Source of the DNA: Oceanimonas pelagia
GTDB taxonomy: Bacteria > Pseudomonadota > Gammaproteobacteria > Enterobacterales > Aeromonadaceae
Reading direction: 5' to 3'
Length of the DNA: 64,000 bases
NCBI RefSeq assembly: GCF_030849025.1
Contig: NZ_CP118224.1
Location: 1,348,001-1,412,000, forward strand
The notes beneath the pieces were generated by a model. It saw nothing but the letters and a program-made list of their open reading frames with translations. It was not told the DNA's origin and searched no databases. Numbering within the stretch: the first letter of the stretch is position 1; each line of letters starts with the position of its first letter. Both the position numbers and the translations under genes were made by a program. Shown in pieces: positions 17,743 through 26,012 of this stretch.

Positions 17743-18183
17743 ATGATACGGGTACAGACCGGCGACTTTTGCCTCGCCACCGAATACGACGCCCTGAGCC
17801 GGTCGCACCAGACCGGCGCCGTGGTCACCTTTGTGGGCAAGGTGCGGGACATGAATCAGGGCGATGCGGTCAGCGGCATGACCCTGGAGCACTACCCGGG
17901 CATGACCGAGCACGCCCTGGAAAACATCGTGGCCGAGGCCAAAAGCCGCTGGCCGCTGCTGGAGTGCCGGGTCATTCACCGGGTGGGCGCCCTTGAGCTG
18001 GGGGATCAGATAGTGTTTGTGGGCGTGGCGAGCGCTCACCGGGAAGCGGCTTTTGCCGCCTGCCATTTCATTATGGATTACCTCAAAACCCGGGCGCCGT
18101 TCTGGAAGAAAGAGCGCACCAGCGAGGGCGAGCGCTGGGTGGATGCCAAAGACAGCGACACCGAAGCGGCCAAGAAATGGTAG
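17743..18183 (+). CDS. moaE: Molybdopterin synthase catalytic subunit MoaE
   Basis: 146 residues; with MoaD it inserts the two dithiolene sulfurs into cyclic pyranopterin. Conserved FVGKVRDMNQG, LEHYPGMTE, HRVGALELGD and a C-terminal KTRAPFWKKE with the catalytic lysine region. One base after the moaD stop. Confidence 0.97.
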   Translation: MIRVQTGDFCLATEYDALSRSHQTGAVVTFVGKVRDMNQGDAVSGMTLEHYPGMTEHALENIVAEAKSRWPLLECRVIHRVGALELGDQIVFVGVASAHREAAFAACHFIMDYLKTRAPFWKKERTSEGERWVDAKDSDTEAAKKW

Positions 18184-18255
18184 GTCGCGAAGGCTGAGCA
18201 ATGAAGGAGTGAAATGCGGCCTCAAGCCGGCATTACCGTTAACCAGGTCACGTTC

Positions 18256-18286
18256 AGGCCCCAGCCAAGGCAGGGGCCTTTGTGTT
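18256..18286 (+). terminator. Hairpin between moaE and convergent moeA
   Basis: AGGCCCC / GGGGCCT stem followed by TTGTGTT; a moderate terminator for moaBCDE. The T content is low. Confidence 0.55.
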
Positions 18287-19526
18287 ACCAGTAAAGCCCG
18301 TCGATCAGCTCCAGGGTCACGGTTTCGCCGGTTTCCACCGGGCCTCTGTCCTGCTCCAGATGCAGCAGGCAGTTGGCCTCGGCCATGGCGCTGAACACCG
18401 CCGAGCTTTGTGAGCCGGCGGGCACCACGCCCAGGCTGCCGTCGGCCTGGCGCTCGACCCGGCCGCGCTGGAAGTCCATGCGTCCGGGCGACTTCTTAAA
18501 GGGCATCAGGGCGGTGGCCTGCAGGGTGAGGGGGGGCGCCAGCCGCTCGCCGGCCAGTGTGGCCAGGGCAGGGCGCACCAGCAGATGAAAGGTCACCGCC
18601 GCCGACACCGGGTTGCCCGGCAAACCGAAAAAGGCACAACGGTCGATGTGGCCAAAGGCAAAGGGCTTGCCCGGCTTGATGGCCAGCTTCCAGAAACCGA
18701 TGCGGCCCACGTCTTCCAGCACTACCTTGGTATGATCCGCATCGCCCACCGAGACGCCACCGGAGGTGATAAGGGCGTCGTGGCTGGCCGCCGCCTTCAG
18801 GAACGCCTTGCGAATGAGTTCAGGGTCATCGGCAATAATGCCGTAGTCGGTGATCTCCACGCCCAGCCGGGTGAGCATGGCGGCCAGGCCAATGCGGTTG
18901 GAGTCGTAGATCTCTCCCGGCGCCAGCAAGTCTCCGGGGGATCTGAGCTCGTCACCGGTGGAGAGCAGCGCCACCCTGAGCGGCCGGCGCACATTGACCT
19001 GCTCCAGCCCGAGCGATGCCAGTACCGACAGCACCCGGGCATTGATACGCATGCCGGCCTGAAACACGGTTTCGCCCTGGGCCAGATCTTCCGCCGCCTG
19101 ACGCACATGCTGCCCCGGCTCCACCTTGCCGGTAATGGCCACCCGGTTGTGCTCCGAGGTACAGTTTTCCTGCATGACCACGCTGTCGGCGCCCAGAGGC
19201 AGGGCGGCGCCGGTCATGATGCGTACGCACTGGCCGGCGTCAACCCGGCCGGTAAAGGGATGGCCGGCAAGGCTGGTGCCAATCAGCTCCAGCTTTTCCC
19301 CCGTCATCGTGTCTTCGGCCCGCAGGGCGTAACCGTCCATGGCCGAATTGGCAAAGGCCGGCACATCCAGCGGTGAAATCACCGCCTCGGCCAGCACCCG
19401 GTTGAGGGCCTGCTCCAGGGGTACCAGCTCCGCCGCTGCCACCACATCGAGCTGACCCAGCATGTCGGCCCGCGCATCGTCGAACGGGCGCAAACCGGGT
19501 TGACTGCAACAATCTTGAATCGCCAT
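18285..19526 (-). CDS. moeA: Molybdopterin molybdenumtransferase MoeA
   Basis: Inserts molybdate into adenylylated molybdopterin. 413 residues from ATG 19526 (GGGAG upstream). Conserved segments: PLEQALNRVLAEAV, FANSAMDGYALR, TGAALPLGADSVV, LSTGDEL, SNRIGLAAML, TSGGVSVGDADHTK and FGLPGNPVSA. The gene converges on moaE; moeB is not next to it. Divergent from folE across a 153-base gap. Confidence 0.96.
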   Translation of the reverse strand: MAIQDCCSQPGLRPFDDARADMLGQLDVVAAAELVPLEQALNRVLAEAVISPLDVPAFANSAMDGYALRAEDTMTGEKLELIGTSLAGHPFTGRVDAGQCVRIMTGAALPLGADSVVMQENCTSEHNRVAITGKVEPGQHVRQAAEDLAQGETVFQAGMRINARVLSVLASLGLEQVNVRRPLRVALLSTGDELRSPGDLLAPGEIYDSNRIGLAAMLTRLGVEITDYGIIADDPELIRKAFLKAAASHDALITSGGVSVGDADHTKVVLEDVGRIGFWKLAIKPGKPFAFGHIDRCAFFGLPGNPVSAAVTFHLLVRPALATLAGERLAPPLTLQATALMPFKKSPGRMDFQRGRVERQADGSLGVVPAGSQSSAVFSAMAEANCLLHLEQDRGPVETGETVTLELIDGLYW

Positions 19527-19679
19527 CTTCAGGCTCCCTGATGGTGTTGATGAGGCTCATTATTTCAGACTCGGGCGGTTATTGTCATGCACGGGGATGA
19601 GTGAGTGTTAATCCGCCATTCACAGCAAAGCCCAAATGCACTACCATGCCCAGAGATTGTATACCCCACGGAGATCATC

Positions 19680-20336
19680 ATGACCGCATTGAGCGACGCA
19701 GCCATTCGGGTCCGCTCGGCCCTGGAAGCCCGGGGCCTGGAAACCCCCATGCGCAGCCACAACCTGACCACGGATGAACAACAGGAAAGAATCACCGGCC
19801 TGATGACCCAGGTAATGGACGTACTGGGGCTGGATCTGCAAGACGACAGTCTGGCCGAAACCCCCCAGCGTATCGCCAAGATGTATGTCCGTGAAATTTT
19901 TTCTGGCCTGGATTATGCCCACTTTCCCAAGATCACCCTGATCGACAACAAGATGAAGGTGGACGAAATGGTGCAGGTGCGCGATATCAGCCTGACCAGC
20001 ACCTGTGAGCACCATTTCGTGACCATAGACGGCACCGCCACCGTAGCCTACATTCCTCGGGGCAAGGTGATTGGTCTGTCCAAGATCAACCGCATCGTGC
20101 AGTTCTTTGCCCGCCGTCCGCAGGTGCAGGAGCGGCTGACCCAGCAGGTGCTGGTGGCCCTGCAGACACTGCTGGAGTCTGACGATGTGGCGGTGAGCAT
20201 TACCGCCACCCACTATTGCGTCAAGGCCCGGGGCGTGATGGACGCCACCAGCAATACCACCACCACCTCACTGGGCGGTATCTTCAAGAGCCGCCCGGCT
20301 ACGCGCCAGGAGTTTCTGAGCGGCGTGGTGCGCTGA
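19680..20336 (+). CDS. folE: GTP cyclohydrolase 1
   Basis: First step of tetrahydrofolate synthesis (GTP to 7,8-dihydroneopterin triphosphate). 218 residues from ATG 19680 (GGAG upstream); the longer frame has no RBS and adds residues absent from the E. coli protein. The zinc-binding region [13 protein letters not shown] and [12 protein letters not shown], and [21 protein letters not shown], are nearly identical to E. coli FolE. Confidence 0.97.
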   Translation: MTALSDAAIRVRSALEARGLETPMRSHNLTTDEQQERITGLMTQVMDVLGLDLQDDSLAETPQRIAKMYVREIFSGLDYAHFPKITLIDNKMKVDEMVQVRDISLTSTCEHHFVTIDGTATVAYIPRGKVIGLSKINRIVQFFARRPQVQERLTQQVLVALQTLLESDDVAVSITATHYCVKARGVMDATSNTTTTSLGGIFKSRPATRQEFLSGVVR

Positions 20337-20348
20337 TCGCAACCTTTG

Positions 20349-20373
20349 CCATGCCGGGTCTGGCCCGGCATGG
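20349..20373. terminator. GC hairpin after folE
   Basis: CCATGCCGGG / CCCGGCATGG perfect 10-base arms with a 5-base loop, no T tract. Likely marks the folE 3' end; one of several related ATGCCGG-stem hairpins in the window. Confidence 0.45.
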
Positions 20374-20389
20374 CACTGAAGGAAGATGA

Positions 20390-20668
20390 ATGAAACCCAG
20401 AGTGGAAATTCGCTATTGCAGCCTGTGCCGCTGGCTGCTGCGTTCAGGCTGGCTGGCCCAGGAGATTCTGTCGACCTTTGCCGATGAGGTGGGCGAGGTG
20501 GCGCTGATCCCCGGCGACAAGGGGCAGTTTCAGATCTTTGTGGACGGCGAGCGGATCTGGTGCCGTGTGGCCGATCAGGGTTTTCCCGAGGCCAAGGACA
20601 TCAAGCAGCGCATTCGTGACAAGATCGCCCCCGACCGCGACCTGGGTCACAGTGACCGTCATCACTGA
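20390..20668 (+). CDS. SelW/Rdx family thioredoxin-fold protein
   Basis: 92 residues of the Rdx (SelT/SelW/SelH) family. The redox motif near the N terminus is EIRYCSLCRW, a cysteine version of the CxxU seen in eukaryotic selenoproteins. Pattern continues with GEVALIPGDKGQFQIFVDGERIW. The family is thought to be redox-active, but the partner is unknown in bacteria. GAAGGAAG precedes the ATG. Confidence 0.85.
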   Translation: MKPRVEIRYCSLCRWLLRSGWLAQEILSTFADEVGEVALIPGDKGQFQIFVDGERIWCRVADQGFPEAKDIKQRIRDKIAPDRDLGHSDRHH

Positions 20669-20673
20669 GTGAT

Positions 20674-22389
20674 TCAGCGCGGACCCTGCTCCAGGTGCGG
20701 CGCAATATAGCGCTCGTGGCGGGCCGGCTTGAGCCGGGCCAGATCCACGATCACCAGGCCGTCCACACAGTCGGCAAAGTCCGGATCCGTACCGAAGTCC
20801 ACAAACTGCACGCCACCGGGCTCGCACAGCTCGGCGTACTGTTTGTACAGGGTGGGAATGGCCACGCCCAGGTGATCCAGCCGTTGTTTTAACCGTTGCA
20901 GGTCTGCCCGGTAGTCATTACCGGCAAAGGCGTCCAGCAAATGCCCGGGACTGGCCGGCAAGGGCCGGCGGGAGCGGGCCAGTCCGGCCCGTCCGGAAAA
21001 GTACAGCCGGTAAAAGGCCACCAGCAGATCCCGGGCGGCCACCGGCAGCGCGGCGCTGAGCGATACCGGGCCGAACAGGTAGCGATACTGGGGATGGCGG
21101 GCCAGAAAAGCGCCAATGCCGTACCACAGATAATCCAGGCTGCGCCGGCCCTGATAGGCGGGCTGAATAAAGCTGCGGCCCAGTTCAATGCCCTGCTCGA
21201 GAACGGGGGCCATGGTGTGGTCGAATTCAAACAGCTGGTGGGTGTAGAGTCCTTCGGCGCCGCGGCGCTCCAGTTGCCGGGCGGCGGGCACAAAGCGATA
21301 GGCGCCAATCACTTCCAGCTCCTGCGGGTCCCACAGCAGCAACTGGTAATAATCATCATCAAACGGGTCCAGGTCCCGGCGTTTGCCGGTGCCTTCCCCC
21401 ACCGCCCGAAACGCCAGCTCCCGCAGCCGGCCAATTTCCCGCAGGATCACGCAGTGCCCGGACGGATCCCGCCTGGTGAGGTAAATGGCCTTGCCGTCCC
21501 GGGTTTGCCCCAGCCGTTCGCATTTTTCCACCGCTTTTTTGAGTAACTGGCGCGGTTCGGGCGCGGCCACGGCAACCTGGGTTTCAAACAGTCCGCTTCT
21601 GCCCTTGCCCAGCCGGTACAGGTGGCTGCGAAACAGCATGGCCAGCCCCTTGTCGCTGACGCCGCTGCGACGACAGTGCTGCCAGGCCACCGGGCGGCCG
21701 ATGCGCAGGCTGATTTGCCGGTTGCGCTGGCGAAACATTTCACGCACCAGCAACACACCGCTCAGCGGACGGCACAGCAGTGAGCTTAAATAAAAGAAGG
21801 CAGAGTTACGGCCTTCCAGGTGAATGGGCACAATGTCGGCCCGGGCGCGAATGGCCAGGCGAATGAAGCCGGCATGCCAGCGGCCGTCGCGCACGCCGGT
21901 GGCGCCAAGGCGGGACACCTCGCCGGCGGGAAAAATAATGACCACGCCGCCGGCACTCAGGTGATGCTGCAGGGCGCCAAGCTGGGCCCGACCGGTGCGG
22001 CCACCCAGGTTGTCCACCGGCAGCAGCAGCGAGCTGAGCGGCTCGATGCGGGCCAGCAACTGGTTGGCCACAATGCGGGTGTCCGGACGCAGCCGGCACA
22101 CCAGCCGCAGCAGGGCCAGGCCATCCAGGGAGCCGATGGGATGGTTGGCCACAATCACCACCGGGCCGGTGGCCGGAATGTGCTCCAGCTCCTGCTCCTG
22201 GACCTGTACGCGAAAATGAAAATAGTCGAGCACCTGCTCGACAAAGTCGAGACCGCGCAGATGGGGGTACTCGGCGGCGAAGTCGATAAAGGCCTGCTCG
22301 TGCAGCAGGTGGCGCAGCAGGGGCTTGCAGCCGGGCAGGTGTTGCCAGCGGGGCAGAAACTCGGCGGCCAGGGTGTCTACAGAAAACAT
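20674..22389 (-). CDS. OlsF-like bifunctional acyltransferase (PlsC domain plus GNAT-type N-acyltransferase domain)
   Basis: 571 residues from ATG 22389 (AGGAG upstream). The N-terminal half (about 60-260) is a lysophospholipid-acyltransferase domain with the NHPIGSLDG active-site block, FPAGEVSR and IHLEGRNSAFFY. The C-terminal half (about 310-530) is a hemolysin/OlsB-type N-acyltransferase region (REIGRLRELAFR, YQLLLWDPQ, GRSFIQPAYQGRRSLDYLW). This two-domain order is that of Serratia OlsF, which makes ornithine lipids on its own; substrate assignment here is by analogy. Divergent from the patatin gene. Confidence 0.78.
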   Translation of the reverse strand: MFSVDTLAAEFLPRWQHLPGCKPLLRHLLHEQAFIDFAAEYPHLRGLDFVEQVLDYFHFRVQVQEQELEHIPATGPVVIVANHPIGSLDGLALLRLVCRLRPDTRIVANQLLARIEPLSSLLLPVDNLGGRTGRAQLGALQHHLSAGGVVIIFPAGEVSRLGATGVRDGRWHAGFIRLAIRARADIVPIHLEGRNSAFFYLSSLLCRPLSGVLLVREMFRQRNRQISLRIGRPVAWQHCRRSGVSDKGLAMLFRSHLYRLGKGRSGLFETQVAVAAPEPRQLLKKAVEKCERLGQTRDGKAIYLTRRDPSGHCVILREIGRLRELAFRAVGEGTGKRRDLDPFDDDYYQLLLWDPQELEVIGAYRFVPAARQLERRGAEGLYTHQLFEFDHTMAPVLEQGIELGRSFIQPAYQGRRSLDYLWYGIGAFLARHPQYRYLFGPVSLSAALPVAARDLLVAFYRLYFSGRAGLARSRRPLPASPGHLLDAFAGNDYRADLQRLKQRLDHLGVAIPTLYKQYAELCEPGGVQFVDFGTDPDFADCVDGLVIVDLARLKPARHERYIAPHLEQGPR

Positions 22390-22482
22390 GGCGGGCTCCT
22401 TGTTCTGATGATGGGCCCAGCCTAGACGGCCGTGGTGACGGCAAAGTGGCGCCGGCATGATGATTTGATGACAGGGTAGTCC

Positions 22483-23418
22483 ATGTTAAGACAACGAACG
22501 GAACCAGATCACAGAATCGTTGAGCCTGCCGCCGGTGACGGGCCGACGCGGGGGCGGCTGGCCCTGATTTGCGAGGGGGGAGGCCAGCGCGGCATTTTTA
22601 CCGCCGGTGTGCTCGACGCCTTTATGGCGGCAGACTTTGACCCCTTTGATCTCTTTATCGGCTCGTCCGCCGGCGCCCAGAACCTGTCTGCCTACGTGTG
22701 CCATAGCCGCGGCTTTGCCCGGGAAGTGATCACCGATTACACCACCCGCGCCGACTTTTTTCGGCCGCTGCATTTTGCCCGGGGCGGCGATCTGGTGGAT
22801 CTGGACTGGTATTTCGAGGTGCTGCGCCACGAACTGCCGCTGGATGTGGTGACCGGGCGCCGGCGGCTGGGCCGGCGGGAGTTGCTGTTCTGCAGCACCC
22901 GGGCGCGGGATCACCAGCCCCATTATTTTCATCCCGCCGACACCGACTGGTTGTTGGGGCTCAAGGCCTCGAGCGCCATTCCACTGCTTTACCGGGCCGG
23001 GGTGGAGTGGCGGGGCGAGCGCTACCTCGACGGTGGTGTGGCCGATGCCATTCCGGTGCGGGAAGCCTGGCGCCGGGGGGCCGGGGTGCTGGTGGTGATC
23101 CGCACCCAGCCCGGGGATCTGCGGGTTACCCTGAGCTGGGTCCGGCGGCTGGAAGGCTGGCTGGGACGGGACCGGCTGGGAGAGTTGCTGGCCATTGTGC
23201 GTGCCTATCAGCGCTGCTGCGAGCAGGCCCAGCACTTTATCAGCCGGCCACCGGAGAATGCACTGGTGTTTGAAATCGCGCCACCGGCCCCCCTGCACAG
23301 CCGAGTGCTGGGCTCGAGCCGGGCGCAGCTGGGGCAGGACTATTCGTTGGGATTCAGTTGCGGACAGTCCTTTCTGCACCGGCACGGCACCCTGCTGGAA
23401 CGGCTGGCGAGCCAATAA
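22483..23418 (+). CDS. Patatin-like phospholipase
   Basis: 311 residues with the complete patatin active site: oxyanion loop CEGGGQRG, nucleophile elbow GSSAG (catalytic serine at about residue 66) and the catalytic aspartate in DGGVAD at about 185. Similar to YjjU-type proteins. No signal peptide, so probably cytoplasmic or membrane-associated. The RBS is poor, so the start could lie a little further in. Divergent from the OlsF-like gene, which suggests both act in membrane lipid turnover (inference). Confidence 0.88.
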   Translation: MLRQRTEPDHRIVEPAAGDGPTRGRLALICEGGGQRGIFTAGVLDAFMAADFDPFDLFIGSSAGAQNLSAYVCHSRGFAREVITDYTTRADFFRPLHFARGGDLVDLDWYFEVLRHELPLDVVTGRRRLGRRELLFCSTRARDHQPHYFHPADTDWLLGLKASSAIPLLYRAGVEWRGERYLDGGVADAIPVREAWRRGAGVLVVIRTQPGDLRVTLSWVRRLEGWLGRDRLGELLAIVRAYQRCCEQAQHFISRPPENALVFEIAPPAPLHSRVLGSSRAQLGQDYSLGFSCGQSFLHRHGTLLERLASQ

Positions 23419-23570
23419 AATTGAAATTGAAGCGGGATCGGCACTGGTCAGCGCCCGGCGTGAGTTGTACACTCGCCCCCCGATTTTTTGCAATCGCCGA
23501 ATGAGCTGCGTTTACCCGATAAGGCAGCATGGCTTGCCTTATACTGATGAAAAATCGAATTAAAATCGCT

Positions 23571-23592
23571 CCGGACCCCTGGTCCGGATTTT
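23571..23592 (+). promoter_or_regulatory. Hairpin in the speA leader (possible attenuator)
   Basis: Perfect CCGGACC / GGTCCGG stem with a 3-base loop followed by ATTTTCTG, 34 bases before the speA start and just after a good -10 box (TATACT, 23540-23545). It lies in the 5' leader, where it could cause premature termination. A second inverted repeat (AAGGCA ... TGCCTT, 23521-23540) overlaps the -10 box. Confidence 0.45.
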
Positions 23593-23625
23593 CTGTGACC
23601 CTGAACTGACAAGGGGGCAAAGAGC

Positions 23626-25530
23626 ATGGCTGAATGGTCCGCAAACGATGCGCTCAAGGTATATAACCTGCCTTACTGGGGCGCCGGTTTTTTTCATCTT
23701 GATGAACAGGGACGTGTGTGTGTCACGCCCGACAAGACCCGGCCCGAGGCAAAAGTGGTATTGGCAGAAGTGGTGGAGCAACTCAAGGCCGAGGGTTACG
23801 CCGCGCCTGTGTTGCTGCGTTTTCCCGATATCATCAAGAGCCGCATCGACGCCCTGTTCAACGCCTTTAACGGCGCCATAGAGGACTATGGCTACGAAGG
23901 CGATTACCTGACCGTGTATCCGATCAAGGTCAACCAGCAGCGCGGCGTGCTCGATGCCGTGACCAAGGCCTACAAGGACAAGCCCCGGCTGGGCCTTGAA
24001 GCCGGCTCCAAACCCGAGCTGCTGGCGGTGCTGGCCCACACTCACGAGACCGAGTCGGTGATCGTGTGCAACGGCTACAAGGACAAGGAATACGTGCGCC
24101 TGGCCCTGCTGGGTACCCGCATGGGCCACCAGGTGTACATTGTGATTGAAAAGCTCTCCGAGCTGTCGCTGGTGATGGAAGAAGCGGCCAGACTCAAGGT
24201 CACGCCGCGCCTGGGCGTGCGTGCCCGGCTGGCTTCCCAGGGGGCCGGCAAGTGGCAGTCGAGCGGCGGCGAGAAGTCCAAGTTCGGCCTGAGTGCCACT
24301 CAGGTGCTGAGCCTGGTCAACCGGCTGAAGGACGCCGGCTGCATCGACTGGCTGCAGTTGCTGCATTTTCACCTTGGCTCCCAGATCGCCAACATTCGCG
24401 ATATTCAGAAGGGCATTCGCGAGTGCGGTCGTTTCTATGCCGAGCTGCGCCGTCTCGATGTACCGGTGAACATAGTGGACGTGGGCGGCGGCCTAGGGGT
24501 GGACTATGAAGGCACCCGCTCCCAGAGCTATTGCTCGGCCAACTACAACCTGCGTGAATACGCCAACAACGTGGTGTGGGGCATTGGCAACGTGTGCCGG
24601 GAATACGATCTGCCCCATCCGCGCATCATCAGCGAGTCGGGCCGGGCCATTACCGCCCACCACGCCATGCTGGTGGCCAACGTGATCAGCATCGAGTCGG
24701 CCCAGAGCACCAAGCCGGCGGCACCGCCTCAAGACGCGCCCTTTCTGCTCGGTAACATGTGGGAAACCTGGGAGGACTTGTGCCGGGAAGATCCGCCGCT
24801 GCTGGAAATCTACCACGACACGGTGGCGGAGCTGGCCGATGTGCACGAGCAGTACAACATGGGCCTGATGACCCTGGAAGACAGGGCCTGGGCGGAAGAA
24901 GTGCACCTCAACATTTGCCTCGGCATCAAGGCGAAGCTGGATCCGGTGAACCGGGCGCACCGGCCCATTATGGACGAGCTGAACGAGAAGCTGGCGGACA
25001 AGTGTTTCGTCAACTTTTCGCTGTTCCAGTCGCTGCCCGACGCCTGGGGCATTGACCAGATTTTTCCGGTGCTGCCCCTGGACGGCCTCGACCGTCCCCC
25101 CAGCCGCCGGGCGGTGATCCTGGACATTACCTGCGACTCCGACGGCGCCATCGATCAGTATGTGGATGGCCAGGGTGTGGAAACCACCCTGCCCATGCCC
25201 GAGTTCGTGCCCGGTCAGCCCCAGTATCTGGGCTTTTTCCTGGTGGGGGCTTATCAGGAGATTCTGGGTGACATGCACAACCTGTTTGGCGATACCCACA
25301 GCGCCGAAGTGGTGCTCGACGAACAGGGCAGGGCACAGATCACCAACATCAAGGAAGGCAGCAATGTGGCCGAGCTGCTGCGTTATGTGGACATCGATCC
25401 CTCGGTGATCAACGCCCAGTACGAGCTGCAGGCCAGTCACCCGGATCTGGACGAAGAAACCCGGGCGCTGCTGCTGAAGGAATTGTCCGCCGGCCTGGAA
25501 GGCTATGCCTATCTGGAAGAAGAGCACTAA
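23626..25530 (+). CDS. speA: Biosynthetic arginine decarboxylase
   Basis: PLP enzyme converting arginine to agmatine, the entry to the agmatine route to putrescine. 634 residues; the PLP lysine is Lys101 in TVYPIKVNQQ. Also seen are LGLEAGSKPEL, LLHFHLGSQI, DVGGGLGVDY, the ISESGRAI motif and, near the C terminus, DITCDSDG (substrate-binding cysteine and aspartate). Preceded by AAGGGGG. The matching agmatine-processing genes aguB and aguA are 11 kb downstream. Confidence 0.97.
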   Translation: MAEWSANDALKVYNLPYWGAGFFHLDEQGRVCVTPDKTRPEAKVVLAEVVEQLKAEGYAAPVLLRFPDIIKSRIDALFNAFNGAIEDYGYEGDYLTVYPIKVNQQRGVLDAVTKAYKDKPRLGLEAGSKPELLAVLAHTHETESVIVCNGYKDKEYVRLALLGTRMGHQVYIVIEKLSELSLVMEEAARLKVTPRLGVRARLASQGAGKWQSSGGEKSKFGLSATQVLSLVNRLKDAGCIDWLQLLHFHLGSQIANIRDIQKGIRECGRFYAELRRLDVPVNIVDVGGGLGVDYEGTRSQSYCSANYNLREYANNVVWGIGNVCREYDLPHPRIISESGRAITAHHAMLVANVISIESAQSTKPAAPPQDAPFLLGNMWETWEDLCREDPPLLEIYHDTVAELADVHEQYNMGLMTLEDRAWAEEVHLNICLGIKAKLDPVNRAHRPIMDELNEKLADKCFVNFSLFQSLPDAWGIDQIFPVLPLDGLDRPPSRRAVILDITCDSDGAIDQYVDGQGVETTLPMPEFVPGQPQYLGFFLVGAYQEILGDMHNLFGDTHSAEVVLDEQGRAQITNIKEGSNVAELLRYVDIDPSVINAQYELQASHPDLDEETRALLLKELSAGLEGYAYLEEEH

Positions 25531-25550
25531 ACCGCAGTATCCCGCCAGTC

Positions 25551-25577
25551 AACGCCCCGTAACGGGGCGTTTTTTAT
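25551..25577 (+). terminator. Intrinsic terminator of speA
   Basis: AACGCCCCGT / AACGGGGCGTT stem followed by T6, 20 bases past the stop codon. Confidence 0.9.
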
Positions 25578-25592
25578 TGTGGCGGTGGCCAG

Positions 25593-25760
25593 TCAGCCGG
25601 CGTCGGAGTCGTCGTGCTGCTCGGCCAGTTTGTGTTCAAAGTCCCGGGTCACAATGGCCAGCGCGGCCAGTGCCACCTCGGGCCTTACCTCGTTGATTTC
25701 GAGCAGTTCAATCAGATCCACCGCGAGTTGAATATGGGCAGGGGCGTCGTTCAGGTTCAT
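25593..25760 (-). CDS. ybaM: YbaM family protein (DUF2496)
   Basis: 55 residues from ATG 25760. The sequence NLNDAPAHIQLAVDLIELLE followed by EVALAALAIVTRDFEHKL aligns along its length with E. coli YbaM, a small alpha-helical protein of unknown function. The open frame extends 23 codons further upstream but without similarity. It converges on speA. Confidence 0.82.
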   Translation of the reverse strand: MNLNDAPAHIQLAVDLIELLEINEVRPEVALAALAIVTRDFEHKLAEQHDDSDAG

Positions 25761-25812
25761 GATCGGTGTGTGGTGACAACAGGGGCGTGCAGTGTACTCA
25801 AAAGCGGCAGGC

Positions 25813-25867
25813 AAAAAAACGCCCAGCAAAGGTGCTGGGCAAAGACTTAGTGCTTAATTGCAGTGGC
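25813..25867 (-). ncRNA. Candidate sigmaE-dependent small RNA with a RybB-like 5' seed
   Basis: About 55 nt predicted. The 5' end, placed by the promoter, reads GCCACTGCAATTAAGC; the first eight bases are identical to the conserved 5' seed of enterobacterial RybB (GCCACUGC). A single terminator hairpin (GCCCAGC, loop ACCTTT, GCTGGGC) and GTTTTTTT complete it. RybB is a sigmaE-dependent, Hfq-binding repressor of outer-membrane protein mRNAs. The rest of RybB is not conserved and this RNA is shorter than the 79 nt of E. coli RybB, so it is either a minimal analogue or a distant relative. No ORF competes for this DNA. Confidence 0.65.
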
Positions 25868-25873
25868 ACTAAG

Positions 25874-25901
25874 TCAGAACACGGCGGCGCGAAAAGGTTC
25901 C
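25874..25901 (-). promoter_or_regulatory. SigmaE-type promoter of the RybB-like RNA
   Basis: Minus strand GGAACCT (25895-25901), a 16-base spacer and TCTGA (25874-25878). This is one base from the sigmaE consensus GGAACTT-N16-TCTGA. It places the start at 25867, the first G of GCCACTGC. A 10-base inverted repeat (GACTTAGTGC / GCACTAAGTC, 25844-25875) overlaps the -10 box. Confidence 0.65.
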
Positions 25902-25948
25902 CGCCTGCCCAAAATTATTTGCACAAAAATTATCCGCTCGCGTCTGCC

Positions 25949-25994
25949 TTGACAGCCGCCCGGCTCAAACATAGATTTTAAACAGGTGTTTAAA
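25949..25994 (+). promoter_or_regulatory. Promoter and operator of the PsrA-like repressor gene
   Basis: TTGACA (25949-25954), 17-base spacer, TAGATT (25972-25977). The palindrome TTTAAACAGGTGTTTAAA (25977-25994) directly follows the -10 box and contains AAAC-N4-GTTT, the core of PsrA operators. The position predicts autorepression. Confidence 0.65.
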
Positions 25995-26012
25995 CCTGCG
26001 TGGGAGTAGCCG

